Made by a program: the position numbers and the translations under genes. DNA of 64,000 nucleotides from Dysgonomonas sp. 511 (GTDB taxonomy: Bacteria > Bacteroidota > Bacteroidia > Bacteroidales > Dysgonomonadaceae): contig NZ_QVMQ01000003.1 in the NCBI RefSeq assembly GCF_010501105.1, positions 59,544-123,543 on the forward strand, given 5' to 3'. Each line of letters opens with the position of its first letter. Position 1 is the first letter of the stretch. A model generated the notes under the pieces. That model saw only the letters and a list, made by a program, of their open reading frames with translations. It did not search any database and was not told where the DNA came from. Below, in pieces: positions 26,727 through 35,576 of this stretch.

Positions 26727-27247
26727 TTGTAGTAATCATCTGTTAGCCAATTCCCAGGATTTTCATAGATATATTCAGTTATTTTCTGATATGATTCATC
26801 GTTACGGATTATATGTTCGTAGTAGCTGCGTTGCCATATTGATTTCACTTGTAGATATTCTTTATACCATTTCATTACACCAATCTTTAATCCCCTAATT
26901 ATGGAACCAATTGTTCCAGACGGAGACCTAAACAAAGCCTCATTTTCGGGCGAATGATAATTCGCCCCTACAAATTCTCCGATTTCAATAATACCATGTA
27001 TATGGTTAGGCATTATTATATACCCATGTAATACCACATATGCATAATGCTCAGGTATAGCCAACCAACATTTCTTTACAATATTTCCAAATTCATTCAA
27101 AACCATATCTCCATCGACAACAGTGCCAAATAAACACTCTTTATCTTTTACACAAATGGTAACAAAATATAATCCTCCTTGTGAATAATCATATCCGTGA
27201 AGACGAATACTTCGGCGGTGAGGTAGATTCTCTTCAACCATTCTCAA
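26723..27247 (-). CDS. REP-associated tyrosine transposase (Y1/HUH, RAYT-like)
   Basis: 174 residues (possibly starting at the third residue, MVEENLPHRRSIRLHGYDYS). It has the IS200/RAYT core: the HUH motif in YIIMPNHIHGIIEI and the catalytic-tyrosine helix in WQRSYYEHIIRND, ending with YIYENPGNW. It is intact, so possibly active. It sits 6 bp after the MoxR gene and overlaps the DUF5682 start by 4 bp (ATGA). No flanking inverted repeats were found outside it, but an 8-bp hairpin lies inside the coding sequence (26947-26966). Such transposases are usually single-copy and act on REP hairpins rather than on themselves. Confidence 0.85.
   Translation of the reverse strand: MRMVEENLPHRRSIRLHGYDYSQGGLYFVTICVKDKECLFGTVVDGDMVLNEFGNIVKKCWLAIPEHYAYVVLHGYIIMPNHIHGIIEIGEFVGANYHSPENEALFRSPSGTIGSIIRGLKIGVMKWYKEYLQVKSIWQRSYYEHIIRNDESYQKITEYIYENPGNWLTDDYYK
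26947..26966. repeat. REP-like hairpin inside the transposase gene
   Basis: GGGCGAAT-GATA-ATTCGCCC: perfect 8-bp arms with a 4-nt loop, encoding part of the residues GANYHSPEN. It resembles the REP palindromes mobilised by this transposase family. Confidence 0.5.
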
Positions 27248-27253
27248 ATCATA

Positions 27254-28351
27254 TCACCCGTTTATATCGCTACATGTATTATACAATCCACGCCACGACG
27301 CTCCGCGCTTTTTCATTACATTTTCCAGATATTCTTTCCATACCAGTTTATCTTTATCCTCATCCTTCACCACTGCGCCTTGAAGCCCGGCGGCAAGATC
27401 CTCGTCGGTAATAGTGCCATTGCCAAAGCTGGCGGCAAGAGCCATACTGTTTGTTATTAAGGAGATGGCTTCGGCAGTAGAGATTACCCCGCTTGGCGAT
27501 TTCAGTTTTTGCTTTTCGTCCAATGTCATGCCCTGACGTAGTTCGCGGAAGATGGTTACAATCTTTTCTATCGCTTCGTTTGTCGGAAGATTGGCTTTAA
27601 GCTTGTAGTTGTTGGATATTTCTGCTACACGTTTGGTCACAATAGACACTTCCGTATCCAGATTAGCCGGAGCAGGAAGTACAATGATATTGAAACGGCG
27701 TTTGAGTGCCGACGACATATCGTTGACGCCCCGGTCGCGCGTGTTAGCTGTAGCTATGATAGAGAACCCGCGCTTTGCAGGCAATTCGCGCCCCAGTTCG
27801 GGGATAGCTATTGTCTTTTCCGACATGATAGAGATAAGAGCATCCTGCACTTCGGATGCGCAACGCGATATTTCTTCGAAACGGGCTACCGACCCTGTTT
27901 CCATAGCACGGTATATAGGTGATTTTATCAATGCCTCGTTCGATGGGCCGTTTGCCAGCAGCATGGCATAATTCCACGAATAGCGGATATGTTCCTCGCT
28001 GGTTCCCGCTGTACCCTGTATTACCTTTGCCGAATCGCCACAGATAGCAGCTGTAAGATTTTCCGACAACCACGATTTTGCCGTTCCCGGTTCGCCAATC
28101 AGCAATAGCGAACGGTCGGTAAGCAAGGTAGCTATAGCGATTTCGACCAGACGGTTGTGCCCTATATATTTAGGGGTGATGTCAACATTGCCGGCTTTGC
28201 CCCCTACCACAAATTTGAGGACAGCCTTGGGCGAAAGTTGCCATCCTGCGGGTTTTTCTTCGTTTTTGTCTTCTTGGCGAAGTGCTTCCAGTTCGTGAGC
28301 GTAAAGCAGTTCGGCAGGCAACCGCAATACGTCTTCCTTCTTTTCTGCCAT
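27254..28351 (-). CDS. MoxR-family AAA+ ATPase (YehL-like)
   Basis: 365 residues. AAA+ motifs: Walker A GEPGTAKS (86-93), Walker B around RFEEI (157-161), sensor 1 ATANTRD (200-206) and an arginine-finger region ALKRRF (215-220), with an inserted PELGRELPAKRG between. MoxR ATPases act as chaperones that insert cofactors or activate complexes, normally with a vWA protein. Here it is preceded by the SWIM and HEAT-like genes and followed by the transposase and DUF5682 genes, all on one strand with short gaps. Its C-terminus (WRGLYNTCSDING) looks natural, so the transposase insertion did not truncate it. Confidence 0.9.
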   Translation of the reverse strand: MAEKKEDVLRLPAELLYAHELEALRQEDKNEEKPAGWQLSPKAVLKFVVGGKAGNVDITPKYIGHNRLVEIAIATLLTDRSLLLIGEPGTAKSWLSENLTAAICGDSAKVIQGTAGTSEEHIRYSWNYAMLLANGPSNEALIKSPIYRAMETGSVARFEEISRCASEVQDALISIMSEKTIAIPELGRELPAKRGFSIIATANTRDRGVNDMSSALKRRFNIIVLPAPANLDTEVSIVTKRVAEISNNYKLKANLPTNEAIEKIVTIFRELRQGMTLDEKQKLKSPSGVISTAEAISLITNSMALAASFGNGTITDEDLAAGLQGAVVKDEDKDKLVWKEYLENVMKKRGASWRGLYNTCSDING

Positions 28352-28381
28352 GTGTTATATGTAGTTTTTTATTGTTGTCTA

Positions 28382-30223
28382 TTATTCATTATTTTCTATT
28401 TCGCCGGCTATGTCTTCAAATATTTCTATTTTATTCTTCTTGGCAAGCTCCCTGTACTTTCCGGCATATTCTTTCGGGAATTGTGTCCAGAAACCAATAC
28501 CGGCAAGCCTGTTCAGATAATAATAATATGTATTGGGAGCATAAGCCGACATTGTTTTGTATATGATTTCGAAACGGTTTTCAATCTTTCTGTCCATTAT
28601 CAACCTGAATGGTATTACCTGATTATTTGGCATTGCATATTTCAGCAAGCCAATAATGGTTTCGTCCAGTTTTTTACTTTGTGGCTCGCAAGCGTGAAGC
28701 AGTTGTAACGCTTGGTCGTATTCGTAGTTCCATTTGCGTTTTTTACCATCAAAAAAGTGATAAAAGTAGGTTAGCCATCTCTTATCTATATTATCGGTAT
28801 CTATATCCAACTTACCACTGTTATGGTATCCGTAATAATCTTGTTCATTCTTATTATATACATCGAATAAGTCTCTTAGGGCAAGTATTCCTTTATCAAA
28901 TACTTTGCTGAAAATATCATAAACTTTTTCTTTCGCACAACCCTGTCTTACAGCCAATTGAAGATAGCTATTCCACACAGGATACTTCGAACTTACCTCC
29001 GGTATATCATTTACATGCTTATTGTAGAACGCCAATGCTGTATCATCGCCCAACCCCTCAAGGCTTTCTGCCATCTTGCGCGATATAGAATAAGCCAGCG
29101 TTTCCAATAGGCTTTTCTTTGCTGACACCAAATCATTATAATTCTTATTCTTAAGTATATAAGCATAAAAATCGAATATGCGCTGATCGTTTTTACCATT
29201 CAAAACAGTGAATACAGTATCGAACTTATCCAGTTTGTCGTAAAGCACTTTATCGGCCTCCTCCTTATCCAAGGCTACAAATTCTTCGAATGCCTGAACC
29301 ACCTGATCAAGAATTTCCTGAAAAAAAAATGGAAGCTTAGAGGTAGCAAGCGCGGTAACAATAGATGGCAGATGCGTCTTATTTTTATTCGTGAGGTAGA
29401 CATCCTTAAGCTTTTCGAGGCTAGCCCGTGTATTTAAGGTTGCCAGTGCCTTATATGCAGAATCGCGCACAAGTTTGTTTCTATCGTCTGCCAGTTTGAT
29501 TATCAGCTCTTCGTTTTCGGGATTATTAGCCATTATCAATATAGCTTCGGCTTGTAAGGCGGGAAGCGACAACGACATTATTTTCTCCACCATTTCCTCT
29601 ACTTGCTGATAACCTAGCCTGAAAAGCAACCTCAACCGTCTGATATGTTCTGTGCGGTCTTCATACCTGAATCCTTGCAACAGGAACGGCAGCATTGGTT
29701 TGCCAACCTTCGGGATAATGGTTTTCTCCACATAGTCGCACAGTTCGGCATATTTATCCGCCAATGCTATATCCAGGTATTTATAGGTACGCGAATCTTT
29801 GAATACATTGCGTCCCAAAGCATCGCGAAGGATTTCCAACCTGCCCGAATTACTTATAGTCAGGGCTTCCATTACCGGTTTCAACTGCAAATAGGAATAT
29901 TCTGTATTTACTTCCTCCAGCGGGATATTTGGCGTCTGGATATCTTCTTCCACGTCTTGTTCTACCAAATCGCCCTGCGTGTAAAGTACAGAATAGAGCA
30001 AGGTAGAAATAGCCATCAGCTTTTCTGACGATTGCTGTGCGTCTGCAACCAGGAGGTCTTCGATATCCGTCGCCAGTTTTTTGAACACAGGTGCTTTTTC
30101 GCCCAATTTATTCAATACGGGGATATGTTTCTGCAATCGCGGGTCGCCCTTGGCAAATTTGCTTCCGGCAATGAATAAACGGTTTATCTCTTGTTGAAGG
30201 TCGTATAGTGGTTGTAGTCTCAT
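28382..30223 (-). CDS. HEAT-like helical-repeat protein of the MoxR cluster
   Basis: 613 residues without signal peptide or membrane segment. The middle (about 180-300) shows HEAT-like helical pairs (for example LPALQAEAILIMANNPENEE and LVRDSAYKALATLN). The rest is helical with many Lys/Glu/Leu residues. I recognise no enzymatic motif and in particular no DxSxS of a vWA domain. It starts 18 bp after the SWIM gene and ends 30 bp before the ATPase, so it is an operon member. Probably a scaffold, perhaps taking the place of the missing vWA protein. Confidence 0.65.
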   Translation of the reverse strand: MRLQPLYDLQQEINRLFIAGSKFAKGDPRLQKHIPVLNKLGEKAPVFKKLATDIEDLLVADAQQSSEKLMAISTLLYSVLYTQGDLVEQDVEEDIQTPNIPLEEVNTEYSYLQLKPVMEALTISNSGRLEILRDALGRNVFKDSRTYKYLDIALADKYAELCDYVEKTIIPKVGKPMLPFLLQGFRYEDRTEHIRRLRLLFRLGYQQVEEMVEKIMSLSLPALQAEAILIMANNPENEELIIKLADDRNKLVRDSAYKALATLNTRASLEKLKDVYLTNKNKTHLPSIVTALATSKLPFFFQEILDQVVQAFEEFVALDKEEADKVLYDKLDKFDTVFTVLNGKNDQRIFDFYAYILKNKNYNDLVSAKKSLLETLAYSISRKMAESLEGLGDDTALAFYNKHVNDIPEVSSKYPVWNSYLQLAVRQGCAKEKVYDIFSKVFDKGILALRDLFDVYNKNEQDYYGYHNSGKLDIDTDNIDKRWLTYFYHFFDGKKRKWNYEYDQALQLLHACEPQSKKLDETIIGLLKYAMPNNQVIPFRLIMDRKIENRFEIIYKTMSAYAPNTYYYYLNRLAGIGFWTQFPKEYAGKYRELAKKNKIEIFEDIAGEIENNE

Positions 30224-30241
30224 TGTCTTAGATTTAGGGTA

Positions 30242-31684
30242 TTAATACATTAACCTGACAATTTTTTCAGGTGTAATCAACGACATTGGTTGCGCCGACA
30301 GAAGCCCTGTTTGCACATCGTTGTTTATCATCACCGTCAGGGCAAACCCTTCGGGATTGGTTGGCAGAATGGCTTTCAGATTAGTGGTGGAGGATATATT
30401 TTGTTCTTCTATATCTTTTAGTGTAAGCTTATTGCCCAAACTATCTTCCACTACCAGATTGCCGCCATTGATATATGCTTTGTGCAAAGAGACCAATACA
30501 ACCGGATGCTTGTCCATCAGCGGGTTTTTGATTGTACTTTTCACCTGTTTGATAGTTTCTGCATAGTTTGCCGACGCAAAAGCAAGTATAGATGCTATAT
30601 CTTTCGTCTCAGCCTTGCGTTCTGTTACTACTCCTGCCTCCCAACGGATGCGCGGGTTCTGGTCGCCGGGATAAATATACATTTCCTTTAGTTGCAAAAC
30701 ATCGAACGCACTGTTATCTTCTTTTATATATTTGGCTGCGCGGTAAGGACGGTAGTTTTTAGTCTTATATATTTTACCCGTTTTAAGGTTCAGCCAGATT
30801 CCTTCGTCTACATATTCCCTGCGGGCGGGATTGTCGTAGCTATTGAAGGAAAGTTGTACCAGTTCGCCGTTTTCTTCATATAGCCCGTACTGCATTAGTT
30901 CTATCAATTTCCATACATAACCGATCTGCTCTTCTATGGCTGAGTTTAGTTCAGGGTCGGCTTCGGGATCTTCCTTCCGTTTGTTAATGTAGTCGGTACT
31001 TTTTTTCAGGAGAGCCGATATGTAATTTATCTGGTCTATTACATGGGTATATTCCTCATTTTTTGCATTGTTCATTTCCAGCAAGAGGTCGTTGAATGCT
31101 GTTTGAACACCATTTATATAATAGTTACCCAGTTCTTTGACCTGCGCCTGCAAAGTCTTCATTATTTTGGCATCGATTGACGAAAGTCCTGTCTGTACTA
31201 TATCTTTCAGTATCTTGCCTGCTATTTCTATACCGGAGAGTTGGGCATCGGCTTTTTTCACAAAAGCAGCTTTGTTCACCTTTTTGGGCTTCTGAGCCTT
31301 TTCTTTTACCGATTCTTTTTCCTGGGCTTTCTTCTCTTGTTTCTTCCCTATCTTCTCCCTTTTGGAAGTTATATCTTCGGGAACATCATCTGTAACGAAA
31401 CTAGCGTTGTTGGCTTCGTATGCATATAGCAGTCCCAAAGCATGTTTGCACGGGAATTGCCTGCTAGGACAGTTGCACCTGAACACCGGATTGTTTTCTT
31501 CGATATAGTCGGCAGAGCAATAATAGGGATTCTTACCACTTCCGGCACATTCGCCCCAGATAAGATTTTTTTCTGAAGATATTTTAAGGTTCGAAAATTT
31601 ATTTTTCTTTACAAGATCGCGCCCGTTTTTTGCAGCAGCAGCATTGGGAGCTAACTCCTCAATCTTCCGTTGAGTTATTTCCAT
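30242..31684 (-). CDS. SWIM zinc-finger protein of the MoxR cluster
   Basis: 480 residues. The SWIM motif CxCx7CxH is seen as CNCPSRQFPCKHALGLLYAY (about residues 75-94). A lysine/glutamate-rich linker with coiled-coil character follows (about 105-145), then a helical region and a beta-rich C-terminal part (LTVMINNDVQTGLLSAQPMS). SWIM domains bind DNA or protein; YehQ of E. coli is the analogous neighbour. First gene of the operon; a -7 box TATATTTG lies at 31738-31731, about 50 bp upstream. Confidence 0.8.
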   Translation of the reverse strand: MEITQRKIEELAPNAAAAKNGRDLVKKNKFSNLKISSEKNLIWGECAGSGKNPYYCSADYIEENNPVFRCNCPSRQFPCKHALGLLYAYEANNASFVTDDVPEDITSKREKIGKKQEKKAQEKESVKEKAQKPKKVNKAAFVKKADAQLSGIEIAGKILKDIVQTGLSSIDAKIMKTLQAQVKELGNYYINGVQTAFNDLLLEMNNAKNEEYTHVIDQINYISALLKKSTDYINKRKEDPEADPELNSAIEEQIGYVWKLIELMQYGLYEENGELVQLSFNSYDNPARREYVDEGIWLNLKTGKIYKTKNYRPYRAAKYIKEDNSAFDVLQLKEMYIYPGDQNPRIRWEAGVVTERKAETKDIASILAFASANYAETIKQVKSTIKNPLMDKHPVVLVSLHKAYINGGNLVVEDSLGNKLTLKDIEEQNISSTTNLKAILPTNPEGFALTVMINNDVQTGLLSAQPMSLITPEKIVRLMY

Positions 31685-31924
31685 GTCGTTTTATATAGTA
31701 TGTTTTGTTTGGTGTTCTTTACCGCAAGTACAAATATATAATTTTATGCGTAAAACGAATAGTTTTCGCATCCTTTTTTTTAACATTTATATGGATAATT
31801 GTTATTTCCCCTATAAATCCATACTCACCCCTACCCTGACTAAATACATCTTCACGATAAGCTTAGTTCAGGGATTTAAACATCCAGCTATACCCTCTTC
31901 GACCTGAGTGCTTAAAAAAGCTGC

Positions 31925-32356
31925 TCAAAAATTACTCATAACGGCAAGGAAAACTACTACTATGGCTAATACAAACACTATTACATATATCAGTGCAGCA
32001 TAATACAACCAGTGGGTTATGCGGGAATCCAGTCTCTTTTTATAGTTTGCCAATGCGATTCCCAGCATTACAAAGGGTGCGAGAAGGATAGCATACATAC
32101 ATGCAAATACCGAAATATCTGACCAAAGATCGCATATAATGATAATGATAATAGACAAAACCACGATGTATGTAAACCCGACCAGTATGAGGCTGACCCA
32201 CGATGTAATACCTAATGTGGCATAGTCTGTCCCTTTTATCGTTTGTACTGCATTCTTTAGCTTTGCCCATATATTAAACTTTATGAACAAATAAATACCT
32301 CCCATTGCTACAATGAAAGGGACTATAATTGCTATTAATACTTCATTTTCTATCAT
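31925..32356 (-). CDS. predicted membrane protein, four helices, unknown function
   Basis: 143 residues with hydrophobic segments at about 6-26, 48-75, 83-102 and 117-139. No recognisable motif; it could loosely fit a DUF-type membrane protein. Single gene with its own -7 box (TAACTTTG, 32418-32411) and no close neighbours. Confidence 0.6.
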   Translation of the reverse strand: MIENEVLIAIIVPFIVAMGGIYLFIKFNIWAKLKNAVQTIKGTDYATLGITSWVSLILVGFTYIVVLSIIIIIICDLWSDISVFACMYAILLAPFVMLGIALANYKKRLDSRITHWLYYAALIYVIVFVLAIVVVFLAVMSNF

Positions 32357-32586
32357 GGCTAAACTTTATTTGTTTTTACGCAGCAATACAATAAAAAGAA
32401 CTTTGAATTACAAAGTTAAAATAAAACGCACATGTATTGTCCTTTTTGATGAATATTTTTACAGCAAATGAAATTGCTTATTATCCTTACCACACAGGAT
32501 TAAGCTTGCGCGAACATAAGTTTATTGCACATCAGACATATAGAGATATTTTCTATGCAGGATGACAGGTATGTATTAGTATTATA

Positions 32587-33102
32587 TCAAAGCTTAGCGA
32601 TCAGTCTCAATAAGAAATATCCTCCGATTATTTGAACCAGCAGCCCCGGTATGCCTATCACAAAATCTTGTGTAACCGAATAAAAATCTTTGATCAGCAA
32701 CCATTCGGCAAAACGCCCCGCCACCTGATAGAATACCACAATCGCAGTCAAGGCTTGTATGGATATTTTCTTATGATGATGGGCAACACATGCAGCCGTT
32801 CCCGCCAAAAACATAGACCGGATAAGAATAGACAACAATTCACTGTTGGGCGGCATGCCCAAAAAGATATTATTGATAAGTGGCGAAGTAATAGCTGTCA
32901 ACAGACCGACATTCAACCCATATTTATAGGCGGCAATCAAAGTGAAAAAGTAGACAGGCAACCACATTTGTCCTCCACTAGGTATTAGATGGCACAAATA
33001 TGGAAAAAGCACATTGCAGGCTATAAATAAAATGGTAAGAATATAAGTTTTCGTCTCCTTATAATTAAGGGAATAGAGTTTTGTGGCGATAGCTGTTTTC
33101 AT
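32587..33102 (-). CDS. ECF-transporter S-component-like membrane protein
   Basis: 171 residues with about five to six hydrophobic helices. The pattern (short N-terminus, PSGGQMWLPVYFFTLIAAYKYG followed by LTAITSPLINNIFLG) resembles substrate-binding S components of energy-coupling factor transporters. The substrate cannot be told. No EcfA/EcfT genes are present, so it would have to share a distant energising module. I see no riboswitch in its 200-bp upstream region. Confidence 0.5.
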   Translation of the reverse strand: MKTAIATKLYSLNYKETKTYILTILFIACNVLFPYLCHLIPSGGQMWLPVYFFTLIAAYKYGLNVGLLTAITSPLINNIFLGMPPNSELLSILIRSMFLAGTAACVAHHHKKISIQALTAIVVFYQVAGRFAEWLLIKDFYSVTQDFVIGIPGLLVQIIGGYFLLRLIAKL

Positions 33103-33274
33103 GTTCAGTTCGAGATCCGCAGTTTATTAAGAGTGAGTATAGATATTTTTCTATATGCAAGTATAAAGAATATTCTTTTTCCGAACAAAAATCAAAAGGT
33201 TTTTTTTCATATTTTACTAAAACTTTTGTCACTAAAACTATGAACTTTACTATAAACATAAGGTATAATATTTG

Positions 33275-33282
33275 TATCTTTG
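33275..33282 (+). promoter_or_regulatory. -7 box of the kdsA operon
   Basis: TATCTTTG, matching TAnnTTTG, 33 bp before the kdsA start. No clear -33 element. Confidence 0.5.
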
Positions 33283-33315
33283 ACATAATATATTAACATC
33301 TTATAGCACTTTGAC

Positions 33316-34110
33316 ATGAAATTAACAGATTTGAAGAACGATAATTTTTTCCTTCTCGCAGGTCCCTGCGTCATCGAAAGCGAAGATATGGCACTCCGTA
33401 TAGCCGAAGAAGTGGTAAAAATAACCAATAGGCTTAATATCCCTTATGTTTTCAAAGGTTCGTATAAGAAAGCCAACCGTTCGCGCGTAGATTCTTTCAC
33501 CGGTATAGGCGACGAAAAAGCCCTGAAAATATTGAAGAAAGTGGGCGAAACATTCGGCATACCTACTGTAACCGACATACACGAAACCCACGAAGCCGCT
33601 ATGGCTGCCGAATATGTAGACGTATTGCAAATTCCGGCTTTCCTTTGCCGTCAGACAGACCTGCTGATTGCAGCCGCCAAAACGGGCAAGATAGTAAATA
33701 TAAAGAAAGGACAGTTCCTTGCCCCAAGCGGAATGCAGTTTGCAGCACAGAAAGTTGTAGACTCGGGCAATGATAATGTCATTCTGACAGACAGAGGCAG
33801 TTCGTTCGGATATTCCGACCTTGTAGTCGATTTCAGAGGCATACCTGAGATGAAAGAATTTGGATTTCCTGTAGTACTCGATGCCACGCATTGCCTGCAA
33901 AAACCAAATCAAGCCTCCGGCGTAACAGGTGGACAGCCCAAACTGATAGAGACTATGTGCAAAGCGGGTATTGCCTCAGGTGTAGACGGATTGTTTATCG
34001 AAACACACTTCGATCCTGCAAATGCAAAATCAGATGGTGCAAACATGCTACCTCTCGATCAGCTTGAAGGATTGATGGAAAAACTGGTCAGGCTAAAAGC
34101 TGCACTGTAA
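33316..34110 (+). CDS. kdsA: 3-deoxy-D-manno-octulosonate 8-phosphate synthase (metal-dependent type)
   Basis: Condenses arabinose-5-phosphate and PEP to Kdo-8-phosphate for LPS inner core. It has 264 residues; motifs are LAGPCVIESED, FKGSYKKANRSRVDSFTG, TDIHE and DATHCLQKPNQ. The cysteine at position 18 in AGPC is the metal ligand of the Aquifex-type class (the E. coli type has Asn), so a metal-dependent enzyme is expected. First gene of a tight operon kdsA-comB-yraN-mmcQ-birA; its stop shares a base with the next start. Confidence 0.95.
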   Translation: MKLTDLKNDNFFLLAGPCVIESEDMALRIAEEVVKITNRLNIPYVFKGSYKKANRSRVDSFTGIGDEKALKILKKVGETFGIPTVTDIHETHEAAMAAEYVDVLQIPAFLCRQTDLLIAAAKTGKIVNIKKGQFLAPSGMQFAAQKVVDSGNDNVILTDRGSSFGYSDLVVDFRGIPEMKEFGFPVVLDATHCLQKPNQASGVTGGQPKLIETMCKAGIASGVDGLFIETHFDPANAKSDGANMLPLDQLEGLMEKLVRLKAAL

Positions 34111-34829
34111 TGAAAGTAGATATATGCTTCTCCCCTGCCCTATACCCATACTATAGCGATGGCGAAGAGGGCAAAATAGTGGTTGTAACCGATATTTTCA
34201 GGGCTACCACCACAATGTGCGCCGCCTTGAAAAACGGAGCAAAAGCCATTATCCCTGTAGCATCCATCGAAGAGGCCAAAGAATATAAAGCCAAAGGCTA
34301 TCTGGTGGGTGCCGAACGCAATGTAAAAAGATGCGACTTTGCCGATTTCGGCAACTCGCCTTTCGATTACACTGCCGATAAAATAGACGGGAAAGAGGTA
34401 GTCTTCACTACCACAAACGGTACGCAGGCTATAGAGATGGCACGGAAAGCAGATACGCTGCTCATTGGTGCATTCTCGAATATTGGTGCTGTCGCCGAAT
34501 TTTGCATCAAACAGCAAAAAGACGTAATCGTACTTTGTGCCGGATGGAACAATAAGTTCAATATCGAAGACACATTGTTTGGCGGGGCATTGGCTCAAAA
34601 ACTGATAGACGGAGGTTATACGCATTCTTCGGATGCCACACACATTGCCCTTTCGATGTGGAAGGAGGCAAAGAAGGATATCAGAGGTTACATTGATAAC
34701 ACCGAACACATCAAACGACTCGTAGCCAACAATTTGCAGGATTCTGTAGAATATTGTCTTACAGAAGACACGGTCAATCTGGTTCCTGTCTACGATAAAG
34801 AAAAGAAGATTCTCGTAACCTGCAGCTAA
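34110..34829 (+). CDS. comB: 2-phosphosulfolactate phosphatase (ComB) family protein
   Basis: 239 residues of the ComB family: VVVTDIFRATTTMCAAL near the N-terminus, GAERN, FGNSPFDY, TTTNGTQA and VLCAGWNNKFNIEDTLFGG. The named reaction (dephosphorylation of 2-phosphosulfolactate, coenzyme M pathway) is known from archaea; ComA and ComC are not seen here and the bacterial substrate may differ. It overlaps kdsA by one base, so tight co-expression is expected. Confidence 0.85.
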   Translation: MKVDICFSPALYPYYSDGEEGKIVVVTDIFRATTTMCAALKNGAKAIIPVASIEEAKEYKAKGYLVGAERNVKRCDFADFGNSPFDYTADKIDGKEVVFTTTNGTQAIEMARKADTLLIGAFSNIGAVAEFCIKQQKDVIVLCAGWNNKFNIEDTLFGGALAQKLIDGGYTHSSDATHIALSMWKEAKKDIRGYIDNTEHIKRLVANNLQDSVEYCLTEDTVNLVPVYDKEKKILVTCS

Positions 34830-34832
34830 CAA

Positions 34833-35198
34833 ATGGCAGAGCATAACGATCTGGGACAAAAAGGTGAATCGGCGGCAACTAACTATCTGGAACAAAACGG
34901 CTACCGGATAATTGAGAGAAACTGGACATACGGCAAATACGAAATAGACATAATAGCTGCCAATAACGAATTTCTTGTCTTTGCTGAAGTAAAGACAAGA
35001 AGTTCGAGCTATTGGGGCAATCCCGAAGAAGCCGTATCGAAGAAGAAAATAAAATATATAGTAGAGGCAGCCGACTATTATATCAAAGAAAACGATATCG
35101 AGCAGCCTGTCCGTTTCGATGTTATCGCCGCCATCTGGAATGGTAAAACATTTGAAATAGAACATATTGACGACGCATTTTTAGCACCTGTAAACTAA
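34833..35198 (+). CDS. yraN: YraN family (UPF0102) endonuclease-like protein
   Basis: 121 residues of the Holliday-junction-resolvase-like UPF0102 family: GQKGESAATNYLEQNGY, ERNW, then EIDIIAANNEFLVFAEVKTR with the D..ExK nuclease pattern. Its exact role is unknown. Third gene of the kdsA operon. Confidence 0.9.
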   Translation: MAEHNDLGQKGESAATNYLEQNGYRIIERNWTYGKYEIDIIAANNEFLVFAEVKTRSSSYWGNPEEAVSKKKIKYIVEAADYYIKENDIEQPVRFDVIAAIWNGKTFEIEHIDDAFLAPVN

Positions 35199-35204
35199 AC
35201 GACC

Positions 35205-35576
35205 ATGAACATAGAAGAAGCCCGCGAAGCCTGCCTTACGATAAAAGGAGCTTCCGAATCTACGCCGTTTGGCGACGATGTTTTAGTATATAAAGTTATG
35301 GATAAGATGTTTGCCTATGTAGGGCTGACACGGCACGAGGGTTATTTCCTGCTGAACCTGAAATGCGATCCCGAAAAGGCTATCGAGTTAAGGGAAACTT
35401 ATCCTGACATCGTACCCGGGTACCATTCCAACAAAAAATACTGGAACAGTGTCAGGCTCGAAAGCGGTGTGCCCCGTTCGGTCATCAAAGAACTGATACA
35501 ACATTCGGTAGATGAAGTCGTTAAGAAACTACCCAAGAAGAAACAGGAGGAATATAACAACCTGAGGGAAGAATGA
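35205..35576 (+). CDS. MmcQ/YjbR family protein
   Basis: 123 residues of the MmcQ/YjbR (DUF419, CyaY-like fold) family: GASESTPFGDDVLVYKV, FLLNLKCDPEKAIELRE, GYHSNKKYWNSVRL. A DNA-binding role has been proposed for the family but is unproven. It overlaps birA by 4 bp. Confidence 0.88.
   Translation: MNIEEAREACLTIKGASESTPFGDDVLVYKVMDKMFAYVGLTRHEGYFLLNLKCDPEKAIELRETYPDIVPGYHSNKKYWNSVRLESGVPRSVIKELIQHSVDEVVKKLPKKKQEEYNNLREE

Noticed and set aside
33103..33270. Riboswitch upstream of the ECF S-component-like gene
   Set aside because: A/T-rich sequence without conserved riboswitch core strings or a stable set of stems that I could identify.
34140..35165. 341-codon open frame on -
   Set aside because: Antisense shadow of comB and yraN; composition (many Phe/Tyr/Cys) is typical of a complementary frame.
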